A DNA stretch of 64,000 nucleotides. Source: Geomonas sp. RF6 (GTDB taxonomy: Bacteria > Desulfobacterota > Desulfuromonadia > Geobacterales > Geobacteraceae). The first letter of the stretch is position 1, and each line of letters begins with the position of its first letter. The notes below the pieces were generated by a model. That model was not told the DNA's origin and did not search any database. It was given only the letters and a program-made list of their open reading frames with translations. The position numbers and the translations under genes were made by a program. Positions 34,618-44,548 of the stretch are shown one piece after another. The stretch is taken from NCBI RefSeq assembly GCF_021044625.1, contig NZ_CP087999.1, forward strand, positions 327,001-391,000, written 5' to 3'.

Positions 34618-35172
34618 TTAGAAATACCTCCTGATCTTCGACAGCGTCCCCTCTCCGATGCCAGGAACGCGCGATACCCCCTCCAGAGAGCGAAAAGCGC
34701 CATTTTTGTGACGGTCCTGCACGATGCGGTGCGCGAGGGCGGGGCCGATCCCAGGCAGGGCTTCCCAGTCGGAAGCGGCCATATCGTCGGGATCGAGGGG
34801 GATGCCGAAGAGGATCCGCTCCGCTGCCGCCATCTTTTCCAACGATAGGACACCTACTTGCGCAGCAGGACGGGAAAGCGTCAAAATATCACCGCTTGTT
34901 AGTACCTTTTCACCATTTACCCCGTTCGCGGTAGACGGGAAGGGGGGAGTAAGCGTCATTTTGGTGACGGTCGTCACCGTCACACCCACAGGATAATTAT
35001 ACACCCCGGGGTGCGGGAAATCTCCGGCGAGCCGCACCAGCACATGGTGTGGATCCGCACGCAAAAAGGCCGCGCCTCCGGAAGGGGTCCGGGTAGCGCG
35101 GCCTTTGAAGAAGACAGGAAGCGAGACGACGAGGGCGAGGACGCAGACTGTGAGGCGTCCGGCGCGGGGCAT
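34618..35172 (-). CDS. ComEA-like helix-hairpin-helix protein
   Basis: 184 residues: an N-terminal membrane/signal segment (about 6-22), a SLBB-like stretch (HHVLVRLAGDFPHPGVYNYP), and a C-terminal double HhH module (ALPGIGPALAHRIVQDRHKN, VPGIGEGTLSKIRRYF) as in ComEA. This suggests a periplasmic, membrane-anchored DNA-binding protein, as used in DNA uptake. No other com genes are adjacent. Its ATG overlaps the cimA stop (TGATG at 35174-35170), so it is translated with cimA although the functions look unrelated. Confidence 0.8.
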   Translation of the reverse strand: MPRAGRLTVCVLALVVSLPVFFKGRATRTPSGGAAFLRADPHHVLVRLAGDFPHPGVYNYPVGVTVTTVTKMTLTPPFPSTANGVNGEKVLTSGDILTLSRPAAQVGVLSLEKMAAAERILFGIPLDPDDMAASDWEALPGIGPALAHRIVQDRHKNGAFRSLEGVSRVPGIGEGTLSKIRRYF

Positions 35173-36755
35173 CAGCGAATTCCCCCTCCCTCCTCTTCCT
35201 TGTGCAGCTTGTACTCCACGGAGTCGATCAGCGCCTGGTAGGAAGCCTCGATGACGTTTGCGGAGACACCGACCGTCCCCCAGCGGCTTTCCTTGTCACC
35301 GGACTCGATGAGGACCCGGATGGCCGAGGCGGTCCCCTGCCCTGCCGGGAGGACGCGGACCTTGTAGTCCAGGAGCTTTACCTCCTTGAGCTTCGGGTAG
35401 AACTTCTCCAGCGCCTTCCTGAGGGCGTTGTCCAGCGCGTTCACCGGGCCGGTCCCCTCCGCTGCGGTGTGCTCCACCTTCCCGCCGACTTTCACCATGA
35501 TCGTCGCCTCGGAGGTCGGCTGGTCATCCTCGTGTCTCTTCTCGTCGATGACGCGGAAGCCGATCACGGAGAAGAACTTGCGGTGCGTGCCGAGGGCGCG
35601 GCGCATCAGGAGCTCGAAGGTCGCTTCAGCCCCCTCGAACTGGTAGCCGCGATTCTCCATTTCCTTGATATTCTCCAGGATCTCCAGTGTCACCGGGTCC
35701 TTGCTGTCCAGGTTGATGGAGAACTCGCTCGCCTTGGCAAGGATGTTCGCCCTCCCGGAGAGATCGGAGACGAGGACGCGGGTGGTGTTCCCTACCAGAT
35801 TGGGGCGCATGTGCTCGTACGTCTCAGCGTGGCGCTGGATCGCCGATACGTGGACTCCCCCCTTGTGGGCGAAGGCGGAGTCCCCGACATACGGCTGGTG
35901 CTTGTTGGGGGCGAGGTTGGCGAGCTCGTAGACGTAGCGGGAAAGCTCCCGCAGGCGTCGCATGTTCTGATCCGAGAGACAGTCTCTCCCCATCTTCACC
36001 TTTAGCGCCGGAATGATGGAGCAGAGATTGGCGTTGCCGCAGCGCTCCCCGAAGCCGTTGGCTGTCCCCTGAACCTGTACGATGCCGTTTTCCACCGCCA
36101 CGATACTGTTCGCCACGGCGCACTCGCTGTCGTTGTGGGCGTGGATCCCGAGAGGAGTGGTGATGATCTGGCGCACTTCCGAAACGATGCGGGCGACCTC
36201 GAAGGGGAGGGTCCCCCCGTTGGTGTCGCAAAGAACGATGCAGTCGGCGCCCGCCTGCGCTGCAGCCTCCAGCGTCTTGATGGCGTACGCGGGATTTGCC
36301 TTGTAACCGTCGAAGAAGTGCTCGGCGTCGTAGAAGACCTCCGGCATCCGCTCCTTCAGATAGACGAGGGAGTCGTAAATCAGCTCGAGGTTCTCCTCCA
36401 GGGAGATGCGCAGCGCCTCGTGGACATGGAAATCCCAGGTCTTGCCAAAGATCGTCACCACGTCCGCCTCGGACTGCACCAGGGTGCGGATGTTCTGGTC
36501 CTTGTCCGGAGTGATCTTCGCCCGCCTCGTCGAGCCGAAGGCGGCAATCTTCGCCTGGGAGAGCCGCTCCTTCTTGATCTCCTTGAAGAAGGTCACATCC
36601 TTCGGGTTGCTCCCGGGCCACCCCCCCTCGATGTAGTGGATACCGCAGTCGTCCAGCTTGTGGGCGATGCGAATCTTGTCCTCCACCAGAAAGGAGATGT
36701 CCTCCGCCTGAGTTCCGTCGCGGAGCGTCGTATCGTACAGTTTTACAAGGCTCAT
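35172..36755 (-). CDS. cimA: (R)-citramalate synthase
   Basis: 527 residues from the ATG at 36755 ([20 protein letters not shown]), with AAAGGTGG just upstream. The HMGL-like catalytic TIM barrel carries RDGTQ and [13 protein letters not shown] metal/substrate motifs. A C-terminal LeuA-type regulatory domain follows. The length and the opening match CimA rather than isopropylmalate synthase. It condenses pyruvate with acetyl-CoA to citramalate, the threonine-independent entry to isoleucine known in Geobacter. The regulatory domain should give isoleucine feedback. It lies 91 bases after lysC. Confidence 0.92.
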   Translation of the reverse strand: MSLVKLYDTTLRDGTQAEDISFLVEDKIRIAHKLDDCGIHYIEGGWPGSNPKDVTFFKEIKKERLSQAKIAAFGSTRRAKITPDKDQNIRTLVQSEADVVTIFGKTWDFHVHEALRISLEENLELIYDSLVYLKERMPEVFYDAEHFFDGYKANPAYAIKTLEAAAQAGADCIVLCDTNGGTLPFEVARIVSEVRQIITTPLGIHAHNDSECAVANSIVAVENGIVQVQGTANGFGERCGNANLCSIIPALKVKMGRDCLSDQNMRRLRELSRYVYELANLAPNKHQPYVGDSAFAHKGGVHVSAIQRHAETYEHMRPNLVGNTTRVLVSDLSGRANILAKASEFSINLDSKDPVTLEILENIKEMENRGYQFEGAEATFELLMRRALGTHRKFFSVIGFRVIDEKRHEDDQPTSEATIMVKVGGKVEHTAAEGTGPVNALDNALRKALEKFYPKLKEVKLLDYKVRVLPAGQGTASAIRVLIESGDKESRWGTVGVSANVIEASYQALIDSVEYKLHKEEEGGGIR

Positions 36756-36846
36756 CTTACCCACCTTTAAACGGCGTCTTTACAGCACTTCCTTCCTCAC
36801 CCCTTGGGCCGGAGCAGCACGCTCCCACGAGGTGGGCGAAAGGACG

Positions 36847-38067
36847 TTACTCTTTCCCCGCCAGCCCGAAGACGTCGTGCAGTACGCGCACGGCGAGCTC
36901 GGTGTACTTTTCGTCGATAACGACGGAGATCTTGATCTCGGAGGTGGAGATCATCTGGATGTTGATCCCCTCGGCGGCGAGGGTCTTGAACATGGTGGAG
37001 GCCACCCCTGCGTGGCTCCTCATGCCGAGGCCGACGATGGAGATCTTGGCGACGTTCTCGTCGGTGAGGACTTCCTTCGCCTGGATCGCCTGCGCCGTCT
37101 CCTTCGTGATGGCGAGAGCCTTCTTGAAGTCCCCCTTGGTGACCGTGAAGGTAAAGTCGGTGGAACCCGCCTCGCTCACGTTCTGCACGATCATGTCCAC
37201 GGAAATGTTCGCTTCGGAGAGGGGGGTGAGAATCTGAGCCGCGATCCCGGGCTTGTCCGGCACCTGCATGACCGCAATCTTTACTTCATCCTTGGCATAG
37301 GCGATGCCCGAGACGAGCACTGCTTCCATATCTTTATCCTCCTTGGTAACCATGGTTCCCAAATTGTCGTTGAAGCTCGAACGCACATGCACGTCCACGT
37401 TGTATTTCATGGCGAATTCGACGGAACGGATCTGCAACACCTTCGCGCCGACGCTGGCGAGCTCCAGCATCTCCTCGTAGGTGATACGCTCGATCTTCCT
37501 GGCGTCCTTCACCATGTTCGGGTCGGTGGTGTAGACCCCGTCCACGTCCGTGTAGATCTCGCATACATCCGCCTTCAGCGCAGCAGCGAGCGCCACCGCC
37601 GAGGTATCGGAACCGCCGCGCCCGAGGGTGGTGATGTTGCCACTGTCGTCGACCCCCTGGAATCCGGCGACGATGAGGATCGTCCCCTTGTCCAGGTCCT
37701 GCCGCATCTTCGTGTCGGGGATCTCCTCGATGCGCGCCTTGCTGTAGGAGTTGTCGGTGACGATCGGCACCTGGAACCCCAGGTACGATTTTGCGTCGTA
37801 ACCCATCGATTTCAGGCACATGGCGAGGAGAGAGATGGAGACCTGTTCCCCCGCCGCCACCAGCACGTCGTACTCGCGGCTGTCCGGGAACTCGCTCATC
37901 TCGTTTGCCAGCGCCACCAGCTTGTTCGTCTCGCCGGACATGGCGGAAACCACTACCACCATATCGTTTCCGGCGTCATAGGTCTTTGCGACCCTCCTGG
38001 CGACGTTGCGTATCCTCTCGACGGACCCCATCGAGGTACCGCCGTATTTTTGGACCACTAAGGCCAT
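36847..38067 (-). CDS. lysC: Aspartate kinase
   Basis: 406 residues of the short monofunctional class: the start [20 protein letters not shown], the kinase domain with [16 protein letters not shown], and two C-terminal ACT repeats (about 265-330 and 345-400). It phosphorylates aspartate at the head of the lysine, threonine and methionine pathways, with feedback by end products through the ACT domains. AAGGAGG precedes the ATG at 38067. No lysine riboswitch is recognisable in the 394-base gap upstream. Confidence 0.95.
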   Translation of the reverse strand: MALVVQKYGGTSMGSVERIRNVARRVAKTYDAGNDMVVVVSAMSGETNKLVALANEMSEFPDSREYDVLVAAGEQVSISLLAMCLKSMGYDAKSYLGFQVPIVTDNSYSKARIEEIPDTKMRQDLDKGTILIVAGFQGVDDSGNITTLGRGGSDTSAVALAAALKADVCEIYTDVDGVYTTDPNMVKDARKIERITYEEMLELASVGAKVLQIRSVEFAMKYNVDVHVRSSFNDNLGTMVTKEDKDMEAVLVSGIAYAKDEVKIAVMQVPDKPGIAAQILTPLSEANISVDMIVQNVSEAGSTDFTFTVTKGDFKKALAITKETAQAIQAKEVLTDENVAKISIVGLGMRSHAGVASTMFKTLAAEGINIQMISTSEIKISVVIDEKYTELAVRVLHDVFGLAGKE

Positions 38068-38337
38068 GTCCGTCCTCCTTGTCCTGAATATCGAACGGCA
38101 GCCGAAGCCGCCGCGCGCGGAACACTGTTATTACCAAGATTAATCCAATGGGTAAAGCACTTTTTTCAACCGCGAGATCTCATTCACATCAATAACATGT
38201 AGGTCACTAGTCGGCCGAAGGGGTTCCGGGTAAACAGCAGTTTCATGGCTTTAAACACGAGATAGGAATAGCACCCTTAAGGGCTTGCGTGATTCCCGCC
38301 TAAATACAGTCTGCGCGGGACACCCTTTGCACTAAAA

Positions 38338-38428
38338 TGTAGGCCGGGATAAGCCGAAGGCGTTCCCGGCACACAGCAGTCTCAGGTTGAAACGGCTGCC
38401 GGAAACGCTGCGCTTATTCCGGCCTACA
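38338..38428. repeat. REP-like dispersed palindromic repeat, copy A
   Basis: 91 bp bounded by TGTAGGCCGGGATAAGC and the complementary GCTTATTCCGGCCTACA (one mismatch in 17). The inner parts also pair (GCGTTCCCGGC with GCCGGAAACGC). A second full copy is at 45857-45954 and a half copy at 50524-50555. A degenerate relative may lie near 38210-38245. The rest of the 38068-38461 gap shows no gene. Confidence 0.8.
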
Positions 38429-38461
38429 AGGACACGGAGGCCTCAGCAAACGAGGTAGCGG

Positions 38462-38947
38462 CTATATCTCCTGCAGTGCTGCTTCAAGTTCGGCCAGAAG
38501 GGAGCCTGAGCGAACGCCCGAGGCAGCAAAGGTGAATTCGCGCTCCTCGTCGCCAAGATGGCGGCAGGTCACGGTGAGAAGATCCGCCGGAAGCTCCCCC
38601 TCCAGACGCTCCGCCCACTCGACGAGGCTCACTCCCCTGCCGTAGAAGTACTCCTCGAAGCCGAGCTCCTCCACTTCCTCAGCGCCGCGCAAACGGTACA
38701 GGTCAAAGTGATAAAGGGGAATGCGCCCTTCGTAGATATTGAGGATGGTATAGGTGGGACTGGTGACGGGAGTGTCCTCGGCAACGCCGAGCCCCTCCGC
38801 GACCCCCTTGGCAAAGCGGGTCTTCCCCGCCCCCAGCTCGCCGGTAAGGGCAAGGAAATCCCCGGGGGCGAGGAGGCGACCGACCCTCCGCCCGAGTTGC
38901 TCCGTCTCCAGAGGTGCCCGCGTCGCTATCGTTACCGCATCCCTCAC
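38462..38947 (-). CDS. tsaE: tRNA threonylcarbamoyladenosine biosynthesis ATPase TsaE
   Basis: 161 residues. Walker A is GELGAGKTRFAKG (about residues 35-47), followed by the family block VTSPTYTILNIYEG and Walker-B-like HFDLYRL; LVEWAERL closes the core. It partners TsaB and TsaD in making t6A at position 37 of ANN-decoding tRNAs. The start overlaps the CBS-protein stop as ATGA, so the two are coupled. Confidence 0.95.
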   Translation of the reverse strand: MRDAVTIATRAPLETEQLGRRVGRLLAPGDFLALTGELGAGKTRFAKGVAEGLGVAEDTPVTSPTYTILNIYEGRIPLYHFDLYRLRGAEEVEELGFEEYFYGRGVSLVEWAERLEGELPADLLTVTCRHLGDEEREFTFAASGVRSGSLLAELEAALQEI

Positions 38948-39393
38948 GAGCGCATCGTCCTGATGAGGTCGATGCGTGCAATGACGCCTAAGAGCTGAGC
39001 CCCCTCCACGACCGGAACGAGATGCACCCGCTCGTCAGTCATGAGATCGGCCACCTGGCTAAGGGGGGTCTCCGGGCCGACGGTATGCACCTCGGGGGTG
39101 AAGATGTCGCCGACAGTCCCACCGGTCATCTTCTGCAGCTCCTTTTCGAAGCGCTTGCCGCTCTCGAGGTAGATGACCCAGTCGAAAATGGAGACCACGG
39201 TGGGAATGTGCAGGCTCTTGTCCTGCTCCACCAGATCGGATTCCGAGACGATGCCAATCAGATTGCCGGCTTCATCGACGACGGGGGCAGCGCCGATGCG
39301 GCGCTCGTCGAGAAGAGCAGCCAGCTCCCGCACCGAGGTCTGCTGCGTCACGGTGACGACGTCCCTGGTCATAACATCCTTTGCTTTCAGCAT
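38944..39393 (-). CDS. CBS-domain protein
   Basis: 149 residues comprising one Bateman module of two CBS motifs: KAKDVMTRDVVTVTQQTSVR with GIVSESDLV (about 1-65), and DIFTPEVHTVGPETPLSQVA with LGVIARIDLIRT (about 90-147). Such stand-alone modules bind adenine nucleotides or similar ligands and act as regulators. The partner is unknown. It sits between nnrD and tsaE in one direction. Confidence 0.9.
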   Translation of the reverse strand: MLKAKDVMTRDVVTVTQQTSVRELAALLDERRIGAAPVVDEAGNLIGIVSESDLVEQDKSLHIPTVVSIFDWVIYLESGKRFEKELQKMTGGTVGDIFTPEVHTVGPETPLSQVADLMTDERVHLVPVVEGAQLLGVIARIDLIRTMRS

Positions 39394-39412
39394 AGGTCCT
39401 CTCCGTTTCTAA

Positions 39413-39435
39413 TGCCGCGGCTCGAAGCCGCGGCA
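39413..39435. other. Hairpin between nnrD and the CBS gene
   Basis: TGCCGCGGCT, loop CGA, AGCCGCGGCA: a perfect 10-bp stem in the 97-base gap. No T-run follows, so it is more likely a processing or stabilising structure than a terminator. Confidence 0.5.
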
Positions 39436-39490
39436 ATGTCAGGCCGCGCCCGCCGGATGTCCGCACAGGCGCAGCTCCTTCTTCATGATA

Positions 39491-41053
39491 CTACTTCGAG
39501 AGCTTTAACGCTCCCGCCTGTGCCAGATGCCCGAGCGCCGCGGGGAGAGACTCCTGCACCTCCGTCGCCTTCATCCCCGCCATCCCCCTCTCACGCGCGA
39601 TGAGGTCTGCCGCATAGCCGTGCAGGAAGACCCCGAGCTGGCAAGCCTGGAAGGGGGGATATCCCTGGCCGAGCAAAGAAACGAGGAGGCCGGTGAGGAC
39701 ATCACCCATCCCCCCCGAGGCCATCCCCGCATTGCCGCTGCCGTTTATCGACACGGAGCCGTCGGGGGCGGCGACGACGCTCCCCGACCCCTTAAGGACG
39801 AGGTGCACGCCGTAGCGGACGGCAAAGTCCCGGGCCACGCCAAGGCGGTCCCGCTCCACGTCTGCGATGGTGCCGCGGATCAGGCGCGCCATCTCTCCCG
39901 GATGAGGGGTAAGGACCGTGACTGCCCCCCGTCTCTTCAAAAGAAGCTCAGGGGCAAGGGCCAGTGCATTGAGGGCGTCGGCATCGAGAACGAGCGGAAG
40001 GGGGAGAGCCTCGACGAGGGTATGCACCAGGTAGAAGGTGGAACGTGCCGCTCCGATCCCGGGACCGACTGCCACCGCATCCCTCCCCTCCGCAAACCGG
40101 AGGAGAGTGGGAAGTGCACCGGCCGGCAGAAAGCCGCGGCCGCGGTCATCTACCGGCACCGTCATCGCCTCCGTCGTCTTTGCCTCCAGAACCGGATTCA
40201 GCGAGGCCGGGATCGCCAGCGTGACCAGGCCGGAGCCGGTCCTCACGGCGGCATTTGCCGCCATGGCCGCGGCTCCCGTCTTTCCGGTGGATCCGGCGAT
40301 GATGAGGACGTGCCCGCAGCTCCCCTTGTGGGCGAGCGGCGTGCGCGGCCGCACGAGACGCGCGGCAGAGTCGAAGTCGACCAGTTCCACCCCCGGCGCC
40401 TCTTCCAGAAGCTCTTCCGGAATCCCGATATCCGCGACATGCAGCGCACCGCACAGTTCAGCCCCGGGGTGCAGGATGTTTCCGAGCTTTGGCAGGGCGA
40501 AGGTGACGGTAAGGTCGGCGCGGACCGCGGTGCCGAGAATCCTTCCGGTGGCGGCGTCGACCCCGGAAGGTATGTCCACGGAGACCACCGGGACCTTCGC
40601 CTCGTTCATCATGGCGATCGCTTCGGCGTAGACGCCGGCTACCTCGCTTTTGACTCCGGTTCCGAGGAGCGCATCGACGAGGAGTGTGGCGCGGTCGAAG
40701 AGTCCCCGATAAGAACCGGCGCCTTCGGGAGCAAAGATGACGTCGCGCCCTTCCAGGAGAGCGAGGTTTGCCGCGGCATCGCCGGTAATCGCTTCAGCGG
40801 TGGCAAGAACGAGGACCTGCGCCTCCCACCCCCCCTTCCGGAGGAGGCGCGCAACCACATAGCCGTCGCCGCCGTTGTTCCCCTTCCCGGCGACGATGAG
40901 CACCCTCTTGCGGCTCCCGCGGCCGTAGTGCTGCATGATGGCGTCGGCGCAGGCGCTGCCGGCGCCCTCCATGAGGGTACTGCCCGGGATCCCCACCTCG
41001 TGGATCGCCTTGCGGTCGATCCCCTGCATCGTCTCGCCCGTCACCACCTTCAT
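39491..41053 (-). CDS. nnr: Bifunctional NAD(P)H-hydrate epimerase / ADP-dependent NAD(P)H-hydrate dehydratase
   Basis: 520 residues. The N-terminal YjeF epimerase domain (about 1-210) has GKGNNGGDGYVVARLL and the SVDIPSGVDAATG motif. The C-terminal ribokinase-like dehydratase domain (about 225-510) has AVGPGIG, VLTPHPGEMARL and the active-site block NAGMASGGMGDVLTG. It repairs damaged (hydrated) NADH and NADPH. The start is at 41053, with the acpS stop immediately before it (41054). Confidence 0.95.
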   Translation of the reverse strand: MKVVTGETMQGIDRKAIHEVGIPGSTLMEGAGSACADAIMQHYGRGSRKRVLIVAGKGNNGGDGYVVARLLRKGGWEAQVLVLATAEAITGDAAANLALLEGRDVIFAPEGAGSYRGLFDRATLLVDALLGTGVKSEVAGVYAEAIAMMNEAKVPVVSVDIPSGVDAATGRILGTAVRADLTVTFALPKLGNILHPGAELCGALHVADIGIPEELLEEAPGVELVDFDSAARLVRPRTPLAHKGSCGHVLIIAGSTGKTGAAAMAANAAVRTGSGLVTLAIPASLNPVLEAKTTEAMTVPVDDRGRGFLPAGALPTLLRFAEGRDAVAVGPGIGAARSTFYLVHTLVEALPLPLVLDADALNALALAPELLLKRRGAVTVLTPHPGEMARLIRGTIADVERDRLGVARDFAVRYGVHLVLKGSGSVVAAPDGSVSINGSGNAGMASGGMGDVLTGLLVSLLGQGYPPFQACQLGVFLHGYAADLIARERGMAGMKATEVQESLPAALGHLAQAGALKLSK

Positions 41054-41431
41054 CTAGCGCTCCAGTATCACCATGGCCACGGCGCACCCGGCATCGTGGG
41101 AGAGTGAGAGGAAACAGGAGACGCCCCCCGCCTCCCGGAAGAGTTCCAGTGCCCGTCCCCGCAACGAAAGAGATGGCTTCCCCATGGAGTCGTGCACGAC
41201 CTCCATGTCCTGCCAGGAAAGCCCCGCCCTGAGCCCTGTCCCCAGCGCCTTCAAAAACGCCTCCTTGGCGGCGAAGCGCAGGGCGTAGTGCTGGGCCGAG
41301 TGCTTCTTTCCGGAGCAGTAGGCGAGTTCGCCGGCGGTAAAGAGCCGCTGGAAGAGCGGATCGTTCCCTTCTTTCACAAAGCGCTCGAAGCGAGCGATCT
41401 CAACGATGTCAACACCAGTGCCGAATATCAA
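41054..41431 (-). CDS. acpS: Holo-[acyl-carrier-protein] synthase
   Basis: 125 residues: the start [18 protein letters not shown] carries the Mg-binding Asp8, and [15 protein letters not shown] carries the second metal ligand and CoA site. It attaches 4'-phosphopantetheine to acyl carrier protein. It is translated with nnr (stop and start adjacent). The 133-base gap upstream holds an IR-rich stretch but no clear promoter. Confidence 0.96.
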   Translation of the reverse strand: MIFGTGVDIVEIARFERFVKEGNDPLFQRLFTAGELAYCSGKKHSAQHYALRFAAKEAFLKALGTGLRAGLSWQDMEVVHDSMGKPSLSLRGRALELFREAGGVSCFLSLSHDAGCAVAMVILER

Positions 41432-41564
41432 GCTGAACTCCCTGCTGATTCCTCTGCTGCGGCTTTACTTATCTCCACACGGCCCGGGCCGGGGTGCGCT
41501 CCCGCACCGGTTGCCGTGGAACGGTTCCAGTAGCGCGAGAGTATAGCGTCCGCCCCTCTTCCGG

Positions 41565-44447
41565 TCAATCGAGCATCTGGCGCAATTCCGCCAGGAGCCG
41601 GGCAGGTGAAACAGGCTTGGGGATGAAACGCAGCCCCTGCTCCATCAGCCCTTTCCTGTCGATGAGGTCGTCGGTATAGCCACTGGTGAAGATCGCCTTC
41701 ACGTCGCCGCGCATCTTGCAGATCTCCTGGTATGCCTCCTTCCCGTTTTTCAGCGGCATCACCACATCTATGACCAGAAGCTGCACATCGGCACCCCGCT
41801 CCCGGAACTTCGCCACACCGTCCGCCCCGTTGATCGCCTCAATCACCTCGTACCCGTTGCGGGCGAGCACCTCGCGAAAGAGGGACCTGACCTCGCGGTT
41901 GTCCTCTATGAGAAGGATCGTCTCCCCCTTCCCTTTCGCAGGCGCTTCCCCGCAGCTGTCAGCCGCCACCCTTTCGGCGGAGAGGGGGAGATAGATCCAG
42001 AAGGTGCTCCCCTGCCCCCGCTCGCTGAAGGCGTTGATGAAGCCGCCGTGCTGTTTTACGGTACCGAAGGCGATGGAGAGCCCAAGACCGGTACCCTTCC
42101 CGACTTCCTTCGTGGTGAAGAACGGCTCGAAGATGCGCTCCAGGGTCCGAGCGTCCATCCCGGAGCCGGTGTCCGAGACGGAGAGGATGGCGTACTCGCC
42201 GCTCTTGCCGTACCCCTGCGCCGCGATAAAGGCGTCGTCGAGGTGTGCCGTACCGGTGGCGATGACTATCTTTCCCGGGCCGGCCATGGCGTCGCGTGCA
42301 TTGGCAATCAGGTTCAGGAGCACCTGCTCGATCTGGGCGCGGTCGGCGAGGACGTGCGGCGTCTCGCGGGAGAGCTGCACGGAAAGCTCGATCCCCGGCA
42401 GCGTCATCTGCGGCACGAAACGCTCCACGCCGAGCACCAGCTCGTTGAGATCGAAGACGGCGGGGGCGAGGCTCTGCTTGCGGCTGTACGCCAGGAGCCC
42501 CTGGGTGAGCTGGGAGGCGCGCTCCGCGGAGGAAAGGAGAAGCTCCAGATGCTCCCGCGCCTCCGACCTCGTCTCCACATTTTCCAGCGCCATGGAGCCG
42601 TACCCGATAATGGCGGTCATGATGTTGTTGAAGTCGTGGGCGATGCCGCCGGTGAGGGTGCCGAGCGCCTCCACCTTTTGCGACGAGCGCAGGCGGTTCT
42701 CCATCTTGCGCTGCAGGGTGACGTCCCTGAAGCTCAGCACCTGGCCCACCACCCGCTCCTCGATCCGGTGCGGTGAGGAAAAGATCTCCACGATCCTGCC
42801 GTCGCGAAACTCCGCGACCGCCGAGCTTTCACGCTCCGGATGCGCGCTCTCCTCCTCGAATTGCGCGATGAAGGGGTCCGGGTCCTTGAGCTGCCCCTGA
42901 AGGTGCTTCAGAAACGCGCGGTAATCGGAGGAAGCACGCATCTGGGGGGTCAGGTTGAAGATCTGCTCGAACTTGCGGTTGCGCATGACCACGTGCTTGT
43001 TGAGATCGACGACGAGGATACCGTCGGCGGTCGACTCGAGCGTTGCGCTGAGGATGGAGAGGGTCTCCCGGTTTTTCTGCTCGAAACGCCGTCTCTCCGA
43101 GATGTCCCGGATTATGAGGCAGTTGCGGGCGCGGTCGTTGTAGGTGAGGTAGTTGGCGCTCACCTCCACCGGGATGAGTGCGCCGCCGGTCGCCCGGATG
43201 CTCGTCTCGAAGGTCATGGAGCCGGTGCGGCGCAGCACTTCCCACTGGTCCGCCCACGACTCCCTGGTGTACTCCGGGACCACCTCAAAGACGGACATGG
43301 CGAGGAGGTTGCTGCGCGAGGCGCCGAGATAGCGGCCGGCGGCGCAGTTGGCGTAGCTGATCTGGCCGTCTTCCTCGACCCAGCAGATGGCGTCCGCGGC
43401 CCTGTCGACCGTGAAGCGGGTGAAGCGCAGCTCCTCCTCCGCGCGCCGTCTCGCCGTGATGTCGCGCGAGATCCCGGTGGTCCCTGCCACTTCGCCGTTG
43501 CGGTCGAAGATCGGCGTCTTCACCGTCTCCAGCCACCTCTCCTCACCGCTGGGATCGGTGACGCGCTCTTCCAGCTCCTTTCTCCGGGCGGTCGCCAGTA
43601 CCTGCTGGTCTTCGGCGAGGTTCGCCTCGGCACGCTCCAGCGGCCAGAGATCGTAGTCGGTCTTCCCCACGATCTCCTCGTGGGGAAGCCCCACCGCCTT
43701 CGCAAACGGCTCGTTCACGGCGATGAAGCGGCTCTCCTCGTCCTTTAGCCAGGCGCTGTCCGGGATGTTGTTGAGGATGGCCAGCATCTTCTTTTCGCGG
43801 GACTGGACCGCGATGGCCCATCCCTTCCGCTCCCGCACCAGGAGCAAGGAGAATCCGGAGAATCCGAGGATGAGCACGAGCGCGGTGAGGACGACCTTCA
43901 GCTTGATCCCATTGTAGAGGGAGAAGAATTCGTCCTTGCGCTCCCCGACGTATATGGCGCCGATGATGCGGCCGGAACGGTCGCGCAGCGGGTCGTAGGC
44001 GGTGAAGTACTCCTCGCCGAGAACCAGGGTCTCGCCGCGGTACCCTCCCTCTTTCTTGAAGATGGCGTCGTATGCAGGGCCGGTGAGGCGGGTGCCGACG
44101 GCGCGCCGGCCGTCAGGGAGGAGCACGCTGGTGGCAACCCTGATGTCCCCCTTGAAGATCGTGGCTGTTCCCCCGAAGATCGCCTGGATGCGGTCCACCA
44201 TCTCGGTGTTGCCGTCCAGCGGGTACTTCCCGACCTTGAGGACGCCGTCCTCGATGTGGAAGTCGTCCCCTTTTTCCATGAGGAGGGCCATGAGGGTCCT
44301 TATGCGGACCTCCTGGGCGAGGTTGGCGTCGCGAATCGCCTCGGAGCGAAGGTAGGCGAGAAAGAGGAGGGTTACGACGATGATCGCCGCACTGGCGACG
44401 ACGATGTTGACTACGAAATTGTTCCTGAACTTCAAGTTGAACTTCAT
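41565..44447 (-). CDS. Hybrid sensor histidine kinase with periplasmic Cache domain, PAS domains and receiver
   Basis: 960 residues from the ATG at 44447 (AGGGGTGG upstream). TM1 is at about 10-33 and a single-Cache sensor at about 35-180 (AIFGGTATIFKGDIRVATSV, YDPLRDRSGRIIGAIYVG). TM2 is at about 190-210. Three PAS domains follow: about 220-330, 345-460 (with PAC-like RSGRI-type ends) and 475-590. Next come HisKA with His604 (GGIAHDFNNIMTA), HATPase (SGMDARTLERIFEPFFTTKE) and a receiver with Asp894 (VIDVVMP). It is probably a membrane sensor of an organic ligand or redox state. No response-regulator gene is adjacent, so the output partner is unknown. Confidence 0.93.
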   Translation of the reverse strand: MKFNLKFRNNFVVNIVVASAAIIVVTLLFLAYLRSEAIRDANLAQEVRIRTLMALLMEKGDDFHIEDGVLKVGKYPLDGNTEMVDRIQAIFGGTATIFKGDIRVATSVLLPDGRRAVGTRLTGPAYDAIFKKEGGYRGETLVLGEEYFTAYDPLRDRSGRIIGAIYVGERKDEFFSLYNGIKLKVVLTALVLILGFSGFSLLLVRERKGWAIAVQSREKKMLAILNNIPDSAWLKDEESRFIAVNEPFAKAVGLPHEEIVGKTDYDLWPLERAEANLAEDQQVLATARRKELEERVTDPSGEERWLETVKTPIFDRNGEVAGTTGISRDITARRRAEEELRFTRFTVDRAADAICWVEEDGQISYANCAAGRYLGASRSNLLAMSVFEVVPEYTRESWADQWEVLRRTGSMTFETSIRATGGALIPVEVSANYLTYNDRARNCLIIRDISERRRFEQKNRETLSILSATLESTADGILVVDLNKHVVMRNRKFEQIFNLTPQMRASSDYRAFLKHLQGQLKDPDPFIAQFEEESAHPERESSAVAEFRDGRIVEIFSSPHRIEERVVGQVLSFRDVTLQRKMENRLRSSQKVEALGTLTGGIAHDFNNIMTAIIGYGSMALENVETRSEAREHLELLLSSAERASQLTQGLLAYSRKQSLAPAVFDLNELVLGVERFVPQMTLPGIELSVQLSRETPHVLADRAQIEQVLLNLIANARDAMAGPGKIVIATGTAHLDDAFIAAQGYGKSGEYAILSVSDTGSGMDARTLERIFEPFFTTKEVGKGTGLGLSIAFGTVKQHGGFINAFSERGQGSTFWIYLPLSAERVAADSCGEAPAKGKGETILLIEDNREVRSLFREVLARNGYEVIEAINGADGVAKFRERGADVQLLVIDVVMPLKNGKEAYQEICKMRGDVKAIFTSGYTDDLIDRKGLMEQGLRFIPKPVSPARLLAELRQMLD

Positions 44448-44548
44448 GCCACCCCTGGTGATGCCGCGCTGCATGTACGGCACATTGCATTATTCAGTAA
44501 CCAACGTCACCTGCCGGAACGTCCCCGCCGGCCTCACAACTTCCCATC

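Noticed and set aside
38068-38337. Possible lysine riboswitch upstream of lysC
   Set aside because: I could not find the conserved lysine-riboswitch helices or any terminator/anti-terminator pair in this stretch.
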